DNA from: Cohnella algarum
GTDB taxonomy: Bacteria > Bacillota > Bacilli > Paenibacillales > Paenibacillaceae
Direction: 5' to 3'
DNA: 64,000 bases
Assembly (NCBI RefSeq): GCF_016937515.1
Contig: NZ_JAFHKM010000002.1
Coordinates: 1,111,001-1,175,000, forward strand
Of this stretch, positions 49,506-57,883 are shown piece by piece (position 1 is the first letter of the stretch; the number at the start of each line of letters is the position of its first letter). The position numbers and the translations under genes are program-made. The notes beneath the pieces were generated by a model, which had not been told where the DNA came from, searched no databases, and was given only the letters and a program-made list of their open reading frames with translations.

Positions 49506-49627
49506 CGCCTTCGTTGGATTTCATCCAATCAAGAGCGGCTCTTTTGCGAATATCGCTGCCTTCATTGGATTTTATCCAATCCGGCAACGCTTTTTCTATG
49601 AAATCTAGCATAATCCCCGTTTTTCGT

Positions 49628-49640
49628 TGGATAAAATCCA
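49628..49640. repeat. Left target-site duplication (13 bp)
   Basis: TGGATAAAATCCA stands immediately before the left end of the IS element and is repeated directly after its right end at 51137-51149. The target lies inside the palindrome of array 4. Confidence 0.88.
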
Positions 49641-51136
49641 CTACGTATGCAAAAAACCTGACATGAAGCTAGCCAAAATAAAAAAAGTCTCCTAATGTAG
49701 AGGAAGCAGACAAAATTGCCCATTTCCCTACAAAGGAGAACTAACCCATGGGCAATATACACCAAAAAACGGTTATGCGCAAGTGTTTAAAAGAACTTAA
49801 GCTCCATATGGGAAAACTTCCTTTGGCGGATCGCTATGCGAAGAAATTGACGATCACCGCGGCCATCCTGTTATGTATCGAGGGGGAAATTCAGCAGCGA
49901 AGGACCTTGGAAGATATTCAGCTCCATTTGACTACAGATCCTTATCTTCAAAAACTGGCTGGCGTGTCTTCCGTTCATGCCTCGACGCTGAATCGAAAGC
50001 TGGCGAAACTGCCCTTGGATTACTTGCAGTGCATCTTCGAACGGTTAGCCTCCCGACTGCAACAACTGATGCCAGGCGCCAAGGGAGTTGGTCATTTGGG
50101 TAAACTGGCCCCTATCGATTCAAGCAGTTTCCTTCTTCCGTTTGTGTTTGGCGATTGGGCCTTTTATCAGGATCGAACCAAGGGGGTGAAGATGCACACT
50201 CGGCTGCTATGCTTGGACGAAGAAAATCCCTTTCCGGACCGGATCGTCTTGTCCACGGTTGGGGTCTCTGATCAGATGGCGGTTGATGAGCTCGTGACAC
50301 GCAAGGATCTGACCTACATTTTGGACCGGGGCTACGTGAATTACACGCGCTTTTGTGCATGGGCGAAAGACGGCATTACCTTTGTGGCCCGACTTAAAAC
50401 GACCAACACGTTCACGGTATTGCAGGAGCACCCTGTGAAGGCCGACACGCCGATCCTGCGGGATGCAACCGTCACGATCTACGACAAGAAGACGAAAACC
50501 CATCGGCCGTTTCGCTTGGTGGAGTTCCAGGACGAGAAGGGTCGGACCTACAGGCTGCTGACCAACCGCTTCGATCTTAGCGCCGCGGACGTAGGGGAAG
50601 TCTATCGCTGCAGATGGCAAATTGAGTTGTTTTTTAAGTGGATCAAGCAACACCTGACGACGATCACCTTTCACAACCATGATCCGAATGCCGTATGGGC
50701 TCAGTTGTATCTGGGCGTCATTAGCTATCTGTTGTGCCAGCTCGTGCATCGGCAAACGCCGAACAAGTTGACCCTGTTTAACTTTGTTCGTTATTTGCGT
50801 CATTACAGCCAATACCCGTGGAAGCGGTTCGTCGCCATCTTGAATAAACCTACGGAACGAACCAGTCGGGGAAGGCAAAAGCGAAAACAAGCCAAGACCG
50901 TCCCTCGGATTCAACCTGGCAGAGGCAAAAATGAACGTGAGGTTGTGAAGATTCTAGTCCCGTAACGAAACCATTTGGATCCAAACCTTTTTTTGGCAAT
51001 TTTTTCTGCGATTCCTCCCCTGTTGCTCGTTTTTCCTCTCCCCATCCAAACGACATGTAAAATATTAGGTCAAAGGAAATAATAATGACAAACCAACTCG
51101 GTACTGGATTTCGCGTTAGGTTTATTGCATGTATAG
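49641..51136 (+). mobile_element. IS4-family insertion sequence, 1496 bp, apparently intact
   Basis: The element begins CTACGTATGCAAAAAACCT and ends in the reverse complement of CTATACATGCAATAAACCT, giving imperfect terminal inverted repeats of about 27 bp with two-thirds identity. It carries one transposase gene in the plus direction and is flanked by a 13-bp direct repeat, which fits the long target duplications (about 9-13 bp) known for the IS4 family. GC content is lower than in neighbouring genes. The lack of decay suggests recent insertion. Confidence 0.9.
49748..50965 (+). CDS. IS4-family transposase (DDE)
   Basis: This is a 405-residue transposase. The catalytic residues are probably the Asp of LAPIDSSSF, the Asp of YILDRGYVNYT and the Glu of the IS4 signature Y-x2-R-x3-E-x6-K, visible as YRCRWQIELFFKWIK. 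A good ribosome binding site (AAGGAG) lies nine bases before the ATG. The basic C-terminal tail is common in this family. No frameshift is seen. Confidence 0.95.
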   Translation: MGNIHQKTVMRKCLKELKLHMGKLPLADRYAKKLTITAAILLCIEGEIQQRRTLEDIQLHLTTDPYLQKLAGVSSVHASTLNRKLAKLPLDYLQCIFERLASRLQQLMPGAKGVGHLGKLAPIDSSSFLLPFVFGDWAFYQDRTKGVKMHTRLLCLDEENPFPDRIVLSTVGVSDQMAVDELVTRKDLTYILDRGYVNYTRFCAWAKDGITFVARLKTTNTFTVLQEHPVKADTPILRDATVTIYDKKTKTHRPFRLVEFQDEKGRTYRLLTNRFDLSAADVGEVYRCRWQIELFFKWIKQHLTTITFHNHDPNAVWAQLYLGVISYLLCQLVHRQTPNKLTLFNFVRYLRHYSQYPWKRFVAILNKPTERTSRGRQKRKQAKTVPRIQPGRGKNEREVVKILVP

Positions 51137-51149
51137 TGGATAAAATCCA
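51137..51149. repeat. Right target-site duplication (13 bp)
   Basis: TGGATAAAATCCA follows the right end of the IS element; see the left copy at 49628-49640. Confidence 0.88.
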
Positions 51150-51328
51150 ACGTAGAGCGATATGACACGTCCTTTTCGCCCGCCGATTGGACAAAATCCA
51201 ACCTGGTCTCGCTCCGGCCGGGCGCACCTTCGAGCTCTTCTCGCGCCGGCCGCTGAATCGCCGGCAAGCGAACCCAAACGCTCTCGACGCCGAAGGCAGC
51301 GCGGCGATGCCGGCATTGGCCGGCCAAC

Positions 51329-51353
51329 GCCGGCGAGCCCCTGGCTCGCCGGC
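51329..51353. other. GC-rich hairpin downstream of mnaA
   Basis: GCCGGCGAGCC pairs perfectly with GGCTCGCCGGC around a three-base loop, and a second inverted stretch, CCGGCATTGG/CCAACGCCGG, lies just before it. There is no U tract on the minus strand, so termination for mnaA is possible but not secure. Confidence 0.4.
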
Positions 51354-51379
51354 CCGCAAACGTCCGGAGCGTCCCGGCG

Positions 51380-52525
51380 TCAGTTCCCCGCGCGAAACGG
51401 CTCCGGTCTTTCCCCGCGCCCGAAGTGGTGCAAAATCGCCTGCGCGATTCGCTTCGAAGCTTGCCCGTCTCCGTACGGATTGGCCGCCTTGCTCATCCGG
51501 TCGTAAAGGTTCGAATCGGTGAGCAGCGCCTTCGCCCGTCCGTAAACGGCTTCTTCGTCCGTTCCGGCAAGCTCCAGCGTGCCCGCGTCGACGCCCTCCG
51601 GACGCTCCGTCGTGTCGCGGAGGACGAGCACCGGAACGCCGTACGACGGCGCTTCCTCCTGCAAGCCGCCCGAATCGGTCAAAATGAGGTGCGCGTGCGG
51701 ATAAAAATTGTGCAGCTCCACGACGTCGAGCGGGTCGATCAGCTTGATGCGCGGATGGCCGCCCAAAATCTCCCGCGCCGGCTCCAGCACGGCCGGATTC
51801 GGGTGAACCGGGTAGACGACCGCGATATCCTCGAATTCGTCGACCAGCCGCCGGACCGCCCGAAAGACGCGGCGATGCGGCTCGCCTTGCGATTCCCGCC
51901 GGTGCGCGGTCATGAGCACGAGCCGTTTGCCGGCGGCCCATTCGAGCACCGGATGGGAAAAGTCGGACTTCACCGTATATTGGAAAACGTCCGTGATCGT
52001 GTTGCCCGTAATATAAATATCTTTTTCGGGTTTGTTTTCCTTGCGGAGATTTCCCGCCGACCAGTCCGTCGGGGCGAAGTGCAGGTCGGCCAGCACGCCG
52101 GTCAGCTGGCGGTTCATTTCCTCCGGGTACGGCGACAGCTTGTTCCAGGTGCGCAGGCCCGCTTCCACGTGCCCGACCTTGATCTGCTGCATGAACGACG
52201 CATAGCTGGCGAGGAACGTCGTCAGCGTATCGCCGTGCACGAGCACGATATCGGGCTTCGCTTCCCGGAGCACCGGCTCCAGCCCCTGCAGCACGCGAAT
52301 CGAAATGTCGTTCAGCGTCTGGTTCGCCTGCATGATATCGAGGTCGTAGTCCGGCTTGATCCGAAACACTTCAAGCACCTGGTCCAGCATTTGCCGGTGC
52401 TGCGCGGTCACGCAGACGATCGGTTCGATCTCCCCGGGATACTTCTGCAGCTCGAGAATGAGAGGCGCCATTTTAATCGCTTCAGGGCGCACCCCGAAGA
52501 CGGTCATTACTTTTACCGCGCTCAC
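51380..52525 (-). CDS. mnaA: UDP-N-acetylglucosamine 2-epimerase (MnaA/WecB)
   Basis: This enzyme interconverts UDP-GlcNAc and UDP-ManNAc, supplying ManNAc for secondary wall polymers. The 381-residue protein begins VKVMTVFGVRPEAIKMAPL, has the catalytic-region motifs HVEAGLRTWNK and YPEEMNRQ, the TAHRRESQG stretch and the UDP-site LTDSGGLQEEAP. The start is GTG; GGAGGGGG lies upstream at a longer than usual distance. The position between upp and the atp operon is as in B. subtilis. Confidence 0.93.
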   Translation of the reverse strand: MSAVKVMTVFGVRPEAIKMAPLILELQKYPGEIEPIVCVTAQHRQMLDQVLEVFRIKPDYDLDIMQANQTLNDISIRVLQGLEPVLREAKPDIVLVHGDTLTTFLASYASFMQQIKVGHVEAGLRTWNKLSPYPEEMNRQLTGVLADLHFAPTDWSAGNLRKENKPEKDIYITGNTITDVFQYTVKSDFSHPVLEWAAGKRLVLMTAHRRESQGEPHRRVFRAVRRLVDEFEDIAVVYPVHPNPAVLEPAREILGGHPRIKLIDPLDVVELHNFYPHAHLILTDSGGLQEEAPSYGVPVLVLRDTTERPEGVDAGTLELAGTDEEAVYGRAKALLTDSNLYDRMSKAANPYGDGQASKRIAQAILHHFGRGERPEPFRAGN

Positions 52526-52567
52526 GTTGTTCGATTTCCCCCTCCAAGACCTTTCTTTTCCCCGCGG

Positions 52568-53221
<654 letters not shown>

Positions 53222-53378
53222 TCACTGCCCGTCCATTATATCATTGTCTCCCCCCGCGCGCACTCCATCCTTCCCGGAGATAAAGGACGAATTTTGCGGG
53301 CCGTTCGCCGGACCCGGGCGCGCACCCATTCGCGTCCGGCCGCATAGCATACTGCAACAAGCGCTGGGAGGAATGCTC

Positions 53379-53687
53379 ATGAGCGTCGGCTCGCCGAATA
53401 GCGGCCAAACCGTTGTTTACAGGGCGGAACAGCAATGGTGCGATTACGCGAAAAAGACGAGGCAGCGGCTAAGCGATATTTGCGGCAAATGCATGAACCG
53501 CCCCGTCCGCGTCCAGACGATCGACGGCCATACGTACGAGGGAACCGTTGTCGGAAGCGACTCCGGACACCTTCACCTGATGGTCCGTCCGATGCCGAAC
53601 GACTACCGGTTTTTCGGACCGTTCGCCGCGGGCGCCATTATTCCGCTCGTCCTGTACGAACTGCTGGTCATTACGCTGCTCATCTGA
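53379..53687 (+). CDS. Small unknown protein with LSm-like strands and a C-terminal hydrophobic segment
   Basis: I do not recognise this 102-residue protein. The start (MSVGSPNSGQ) is chosen because GGGAGG lies seven bases upstream. The middle (NRPVRVQTIDGHTYEGTVVG followed by SDSGHLHLMV) has the strand-turn-strand look of Sm/LSm-like or KOW-type beta barrels: charged strand, Asp-Gly turn, Tyr-Glu-Gly-Thr. The end (FFGPFAAGAIIPLVLYELLVITLLI split by an Ala/Gly turn) is hydrophobic and could anchor it to the membrane. A CxxC-like pair (ICGKC) sits near residue 34. It could be a spore-associated or RNA-binding membrane protein; both are speculation. Confidence 0.65.
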   Translation: MSVGSPNSGQTVVYRAEQQWCDYAKKTRQRLSDICGKCMNRPVRVQTIDGHTYEGTVVGSDSGHLHLMVRPMPNDYRFFGPFAAGAIIPLVLYELLVITLLI

Positions 53688-53882
53688 CGAAAACCGCGTC
53701 CGGGCTCGCCGGTTTCGCCCCGCTTCCCGGGCGCGCTTTCCCCGCCCCGCCGCTTTGGCCGGGCATGCAATTTCTGGTATTGCGATTGCGGTTCATGATT
53801 TTCTCCGTTCTGACAAACCTTATGAGAGTTGCTGCAGCGCAGCGCGCCGCCTCGGCAGCTCATCAGCAAAGGAGGAACGGAA

Positions 53883-55178
53883 ATGGCCGATGGAACCCGG
53901 CAATCTTCGGCGAGTTTGCGGGACGCGCGGCAGGAATGGCTGCTCCTTGGAGTGAACGGACTGTTCGTCAGCGCCAACGCGCTCTCGTCCACTTTCGTCA
54001 ACGTCTATTTATGGAAAATAAAAAACGACCTCACGATGATCGGCTGGTTTGCCGTCGTCCACCAGATCGTGATGGCTTTGACGTTCTGGCTGGCGGGGAA
54101 ATGGGTGAAGGAAGGGGACAAGCTTGGCGCGATAAGGATCGGCATCGCCGTTGCCGCCGCCTTTTACGGCCTTGTGCTGCTGCTCGGCCCGAGCGCCGTC
54201 CGCTTCATCCCGCTGCTCGGAACGGTGCAGGGCATTTCGTCCGGCTTATTCTGGCTCGCCTACAACATCATTTACTTCGAGGCCACCAACCGCGATTCCC
54301 GGGACCGCTTCAACGGCCGGGCGGGTCTCCTGGGCTCGGGATCGAGCATGCTTGCGCCGTGGCTTTCGGGGATCGTCATCGCCCGTCTGGGCGGCACGTA
54401 CGGCTACCGGCTTATTTTTTCCATATCGGTCGGCGTTTTCATCGCGGGGGTGCTGCTGTCTTTTTTGCTGAAAAGGCGTCCCAGGCTCGGCAGCTACGAG
54501 TGGTCGCTCGGCCTCAAGCGCCTGCGGGATCGGAGCAATCCATGGAGGACCGTCACTCTCGCCATGGTCGCCCAAGGCTTGCGCGAAGGCATCTTCGGCT
54601 TTATGATCACGCTGCTTGTGTATATCTCCACCGGAAGCGAGCTTCGTCTGGGCAATTATACGCTGTATACGTCCGCCGTCGGACTCGTCAGCTTCTGGCT
54701 CATCGGTCGAATGTACAAGCCCGCGTATCGAAAATGGGGGTTGTTTTCGGGAGCGCTGATGCTCAGCCTGGCGATTTTGCCCCTGTTCTGGAACGTCGGA
54801 TACGCGACGCTGCTCGTCTTCGGGATCGCCACCTCGCTGTTTATGCCGCTGTATACGATACCGGTCGTCTCGTTCGTGTTCGATTTGATCGGCCAGGACA
54901 AGGAAAGCGCCGAACGCCGGGTGGAATCGGTCATCACCCGCGAACTCGCCCTCAATGCCGGTCGGTTGATCGGGACGATCGCGTTTATCGCCGTCGTTTC
55001 CTACCGTCCCTCTCCGCTTGCGGTCAACTGCCTGCTGCTCGTCTTCGGCAGCTCCCCGCTGCTCGTCTGGTGGCTGCTGCGCGGCAAGCTGGGCCAGCCG
55101 GCGGCGCCCGCCCCGTACCGGCGGACAAGGTCCGAGAAGCCGGAACGCCGGCGTTCCCGCCTCCCGAGTCCCGGCTAA
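53883..55178 (+). CDS. MFS-family membrane transporter
   Basis: This 431-residue protein has about 12 membrane helices. The start is ATG 53883 (MADGTRQSSASLR), 8 bases after AAAGGAGG; the frame opens earlier without a site. Loops carry MFS-like features (YNIIYFEATNRDSRDRFNGR between helices 4-5; GLLGSGSSMLAPW). Substrate unknown. It is convergent with the pspA operon, which faces it across a terminator. Confidence 0.8.
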   Translation: MADGTRQSSASLRDARQEWLLLGVNGLFVSANALSSTFVNVYLWKIKNDLTMIGWFAVVHQIVMALTFWLAGKWVKEGDKLGAIRIGIAVAAAFYGLVLLLGPSAVRFIPLLGTVQGISSGLFWLAYNIIYFEATNRDSRDRFNGRAGLLGSGSSMLAPWLSGIVIARLGGTYGYRLIFSISVGVFIAGVLLSFLLKRRPRLGSYEWSLGLKRLRDRSNPWRTVTLAMVAQGLREGIFGFMITLLVYISTGSELRLGNYTLYTSAVGLVSFWLIGRMYKPAYRKWGLFSGALMLSLAILPLFWNVGYATLLVFGIATSLFMPLYTIPVVSFVFDLIGQDKESAERRVESVITRELALNAGRLIGTIAFIAVVSYRPSPLAVNCLLLVFGSSPLLVWWLLRGKLGQPAAPAPYRRTRSEKPERRRSRLPSPG

Positions 55179-55185
55179 AAAACGC

Positions 55186-55223
55186 AAAAAACCTCCTAAT
55201 CCGCTTCATGACGGACTAGAAGG
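55186..55223 (-). terminator. Terminator of the pspA operon
   Basis: CCTTCTAGTCCG pairs with CGGATTAGGAGG (two mismatches) around a short loop, and the minus strand continues with TTTTTTGCG and then another T run. It follows the DUF4247 gene; on the other strand it lies just after the MFS gene, where it might also help. Confidence 0.75.
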
Positions 55224-55249
55224 CAAGGCGAATGGCCGCCGGCACCGGG

Positions 55250-56029
55250 TCACCTTCGCTTGACCCGGCCGAAGCCGCCTATCTTCGTCTTCGGAGCTTT
55301 CGACTTCCGGGGTTTCGTCCAGCTCGACGACGACTTGCCGCTGCTGCCGCTTCCTTCGCTTCCTCTCGTAATGGTTCCCGCGGAGCCCGAGGAAGACGAC
55401 GAACCGTCGCTCTTTTTGCTGAACAGCCCTCCGGAGCCGACGCCTCCCGTATCTGCGGTCGCGCTTCGCTTGAAAATCGACCCTTTCTTCTCCACGGTCA
55501 ACGGCGGTGCCGCTTTCGTATCGTTTGCGGTCGGCGCGCGATACGAGCCGCTCGCGGGCGGGTTCGTCGTTTTGCTTGAATATCCCCGATAGTTGCCGTA
55601 ACTTCTCGTTTTCGAGTCGAAAAGATCGCCGATCAGGCTCGCAAGCAGGTACCCCTCCAGAAAGGACGGGCTGTAATTTTGGCGGACGTACTCGGCGCTG
55701 TCCACTTCGACCAGCGTATCGTCGGGTTGATCCGGGTCCTGCTGCACGTGGATGATCTGGTCGGCGTAAACGAGGAACATGCGCTCCGCATCCTCCGCCG
55801 ACATTTGCTGCGGCTTCTTTTGCTCCGCGAGCGCATTCGCGACTTCGGGCACGGTTTCCCCCGCGGCGCGGTATACGTAGGACGTTTGGTTGCCTTCCCC
55901 GCTGACCGACTCGAGCGGATACGTCTGCTCGACGTTGACGCTGCCGCAAGCGGACAAGAGCCCGATCGCAAGGCTGAGGATGACGGCCAGGTTCAAGTAC
56001 CGCGTCCACCGCGGGAGGGACGCGTTCAT
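55250..56029 (-). CDS. DUF4247 lipoprotein
   Basis: This is a 259-residue lipoprotein. I start at the ATG at 56029 (MNASLPRW), which gives a normal signal with lipobox LLSAC. The DUF4247 core (about residues 40-140; YVYRAAGETVPEVANALA, YADQIIHVQQDPDQPDDTLVEVD) is followed by a Ser/Gly-rich, basic tail (SSSSSGSAGTI, KPRKSKAPKTK). It overlaps the DUF4178 gene by four bases, so the two are translated together. Confidence 0.82.
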   Translation of the reverse strand: MNASLPRWTRYLNLAVILSLAIGLLSACGSVNVEQTYPLESVSGEGNQTSYVYRAAGETVPEVANALAEQKKPQQMSAEDAERMFLVYADQIIHVQQDPDQPDDTLVEVDSAEYVRQNYSPSFLEGYLLASLIGDLFDSKTRSYGNYRGYSSKTTNPPASGSYRAPTANDTKAAPPLTVEKKGSIFKRSATADTGGVGSGGLFSKKSDGSSSSSGSAGTITRGSEGSGSSGKSSSSWTKPRKSKAPKTKIGGFGRVKRR

Positions 56030-56541
56030 TGCGCCGTCCCCCGAAGCCACTCGACATCGGCCGGAAGGACGCTTTCACCCTCGTAAAGCATAAACCGGCC
56101 GTCCTGCCACTCGACGCGCAGCAGCTTGCGGTTGTCGGATTGATATTGCCACACGTACAGCTCCCCGCCCGTTTCGGAAAAAGGCGTTTGGCCGGCTGCC
56201 GAAATCCGGGACGAGTAGCGCTCTTCCAAATGATAATGAATGCCGTCGAGCTCGATTTCGGTCGGCACCTCGTCGATCGAATCGAGCCGCCCGTCAATCG
56301 CCGAGTAAAGGCCGAATTGCCGGGTCGCCCGCTCCTCGACGGACAAATAACGGACGGCCGCCCCGTCCCGCAGCGTCAGCCACACCGCATTGCGGCTAAG
56401 CGGCTTCGTTCGGCCCGCCACCTGGTACGTGACAAGCGATACTTCGCAAACGTCGCCCGGCCCGAGCGACAGCACGCTTTTTTCCGCTTTCGGCGGCTCC
56501 GGCTTGCGAATCAGGTTTTTCACGCGTTTCAACAAGCTCAT
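56026..56541 (-). CDS. DUF4178 domain protein
   Basis: This 171-residue cytoplasmic protein has the beta-rich DUF4178 core (GDVCEVSLVTYQVAGRTKPL, WLTLRDGAAVRYLSVE). The family is often found next to PspA and DUF350 genes and polyamine-related genes in bacteria, and the same gene order is kept here. Function unknown. Confidence 0.82.
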   Translation of the reverse strand: MSLLKRVKNLIRKPEPPKAEKSVLSLGPGDVCEVSLVTYQVAGRTKPLSRNAVWLTLRDGAAVRYLSVEERATRQFGLYSAIDGRLDSIDEVPTEIELDGIHYHLEERYSSRISAAGQTPFSETGGELYVWQYQSDNRKLLRVEWQDGRFMLYEGESVLPADVEWLRGTAQ

Positions 56542-56566
56542 CGCTGGCAGCCTCCTTTCTTATCCA

Positions 56567-56971
56567 TTATAGGCAGGCTCCGATAATAAGCGCTCCGACC
56601 GCATGCAGCGTGCCGGCGATCAGCCCGTGGCCGACGATTCCGTTCTTGACGCCTTCCGCCAAACGCAAATCGCCGATCGCCCCGAGCGCCCATTCGACCA
56701 CCCGTTCCAGCACGAACAAGATGAGGAAAGATACGACGGACACGAGCAAAGCTTCCGCCAAATGATCGGACGTCGCGATCGAACGGGACAGAATATACCC
56801 TTGCGCTCCCAGCTTCATGACAAAGCGAACGATGACGGCGTTGTTCCCCTTCTTCATTTCTTCCATGTCCTTGTACTTCGTCAGCAGGGAGTCGGCCCCC
56901 ATCAAGACGAACAGCAGAACGGCGCCTGCCGCCGTCCAAATCAGCGTCCCTACGATTTCGTTGAACGTCAA
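56567..56971 (-). CDS. DUF350 family (YjfL-type) membrane protein
   Basis: This is a 134-residue protein with four hydrophobic helices. The pattern VGTLIWTAAGAVLLFVLMGADSL and the repeated helix pair is typical of DUF350. It probably partners with PspA at the inner membrane. It follows pspA after a 90-base gap holding a small hairpin. Confidence 0.8.
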   Translation of the reverse strand: MTFNEIVGTLIWTAAGAVLLFVLMGADSLLTKYKDMEEMKKGNNAVIVRFVMKLGAQGYILSRSIATSDHLAEALLVSVVSFLILFVLERVVEWALGAIGDLRLAEGVKNGIVGHGLIAGTLHAVGALIIGACL

Positions 56972-57027
56972 CGTTCCGTCTCTCCTTCCGATTGGCGAAC
57001 TTGCGCATCGGTTTATTCAGGGCGATA

Positions 57028-57052
57028 AAAAGAAGGAACCCCTCGAGGGGGC
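57028..57052 (-). terminator. Small hairpin between pspA and the DUF350 gene
   Basis: CCCCTCGAGGGG (57039-57050) is a self-complementary hairpin followed on the minus strand by TTCCTTCTTTTT. It may reduce read-through so that pspA is made in excess. Confidence 0.45.
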
Positions 57053-57060
57053 TTTTACCT

Positions 57061-57726
57061 TCATTCGTACTTTTTCAGCAGCGCCGCCAACTCGTCTTCG
57101 ACCTCTTTGTCTTTCCCGAGAGCCGCAATTTCTTCGTCAAGCGACTTGCCTTTCGCGCCGTTGAGCTCCTCGGTCGCTTCGGCGTGGGCTTCCATTTGCA
57201 TAACCTTGTCTTCCATGCGCTTGAGCCCCGCGAGCGCCGTATCGGAACCGAAGCCCGCCATCGCTTTGTTGATTTCGGCCTGCGCTTTGGCTGCGTTCGC
57301 CCGGGCGACGAGCGTTTCGCGGCGGTTTTTCAGGTCGGTGTACTGCTTGCGCATCTCGTCGAGCTTCTCGCGCAGGCGGTCGGCCGAGGCCTTGTTTTGA
57401 TCGTAGCTTGCCTTGTACTCGGCAGCCTTCTGGGCCGCGGCTTTCTTCTCCTCGAGCGCCCGGCGGGCAAGATCGACGTTCTTCGCCTGAGCGGCGATGT
57501 TCGCTTGCTCTTCGCGTTTCTGAACGAGCGCTTCCTGCTCCTCGTACAGCTGCTTGAATTTCTTTTCCAGGGCGATTTGGGCGGCTACCGCTTTCTCCGC
57601 GTCCTCCAGATCGTCCTGCATATCGCGCAGGTATTGGTCCGTCATCTTTACCGGATCTTCAGCCTTTTCGATCAATGCGTACACGTTGGACAGCGTCAAG
57701 TCGCGAAGCCTTTTGAAAATGGACAT
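57061..57726 (-). CDS. pspA: PspA/IM30 family membrane-stress protein
   Basis: PspA is an ESCRT-III-like membrane-stabilising protein. The 221-residue sequence starts with an amphipathic helix (MSIFKRLRDLTLSNVYALIE) and continues as long coiled-coil helices (LEDAEKAVAAQIALEKKFKQ, LREKLDEMRKQYTDLKNRRE). It leads the operon with DUF350, DUF4178 and DUF4247 and follows a sigma-W-like promoter, so the set is probably an envelope-stress response. Confidence 0.92.
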   Translation of the reverse strand: MSIFKRLRDLTLSNVYALIEKAEDPVKMTDQYLRDMQDDLEDAEKAVAAQIALEKKFKQLYEEQEALVQKREEQANIAAQAKNVDLARRALEEKKAAAQKAAEYKASYDQNKASADRLREKLDEMRKQYTDLKNRRETLVARANAAKAQAEINKAMAGFGSDTALAGLKRMEDKVMQMEAHAEATEELNGAKGKSLDEEIAALGKDKEVEDELAALLKKYE

Positions 57727-57773
57727 ATTCGCGTTTCCTCCTTAGGGGGTTCCCCGTGCCTTATAACCAATAG

Positions 57774-57798
57774 TACGTGGGGGAGGACTTTGGTTTCA
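57774..57798 (-). promoter_or_regulatory. Sigma-W-like ECF promoter of pspA
   Basis: On the minus strand TGAAAC (57793-57798) and CGTA (57774-57777) are separated by 15 bases, one short of the B. subtilis sigma-W spacing. B. subtilis pspA is sigma-W dependent, which supports the call. Confidence 0.6.
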
Positions 57799-57820
57799 TG
57801 CCAGGACGGCCCTTCGACAG

Positions 57821-57857
57821 AAAAACGGCTTTCTCCGCCGCCGTACGGAGAAAGCCG
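57821..57857 (-). terminator. Terminator of the kamA-like gene
   Basis: CGGCTTTCTCCG pairs perfectly with CGGAGAAAGCCG around eight bases and is followed on the minus strand by TTTTTCTG. It lies 27 bases beyond the stop at 57884. Confidence 0.9.
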
Positions 57858-57883
57858 CCGATCGGAACGACGATTCGCTGCCG

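Larger units (their letters stand above)
49514..51201. repeat. TTGGAT-NNN-ATCCAA palindrome array (array 4), split by an IS element
   Basis: Dyads start at 49514, 49565 and 49627 before the IS, and at 51136 (the duplicated copy of the third) and 51187 after it. Steps are 51, 62 and 51 bp. The undisrupted third site would read CGTTGGATAAAATCCAACG. The array lies between the atp promoter and the 3' end of mnaA. The part after the IS (51202-51379) is GC-rich with hairpins but no gene. Confidence 0.8.

Noticed and set aside
49617..51155. Insertion sequence ends placed at the outer palindromes, making 35-bp inverted repeats
   Set aside because: The first 13 bases are better explained as the duplicated target site, because the same palindrome occurs outside the element and a 13-bp duplication fits the IS4 family.
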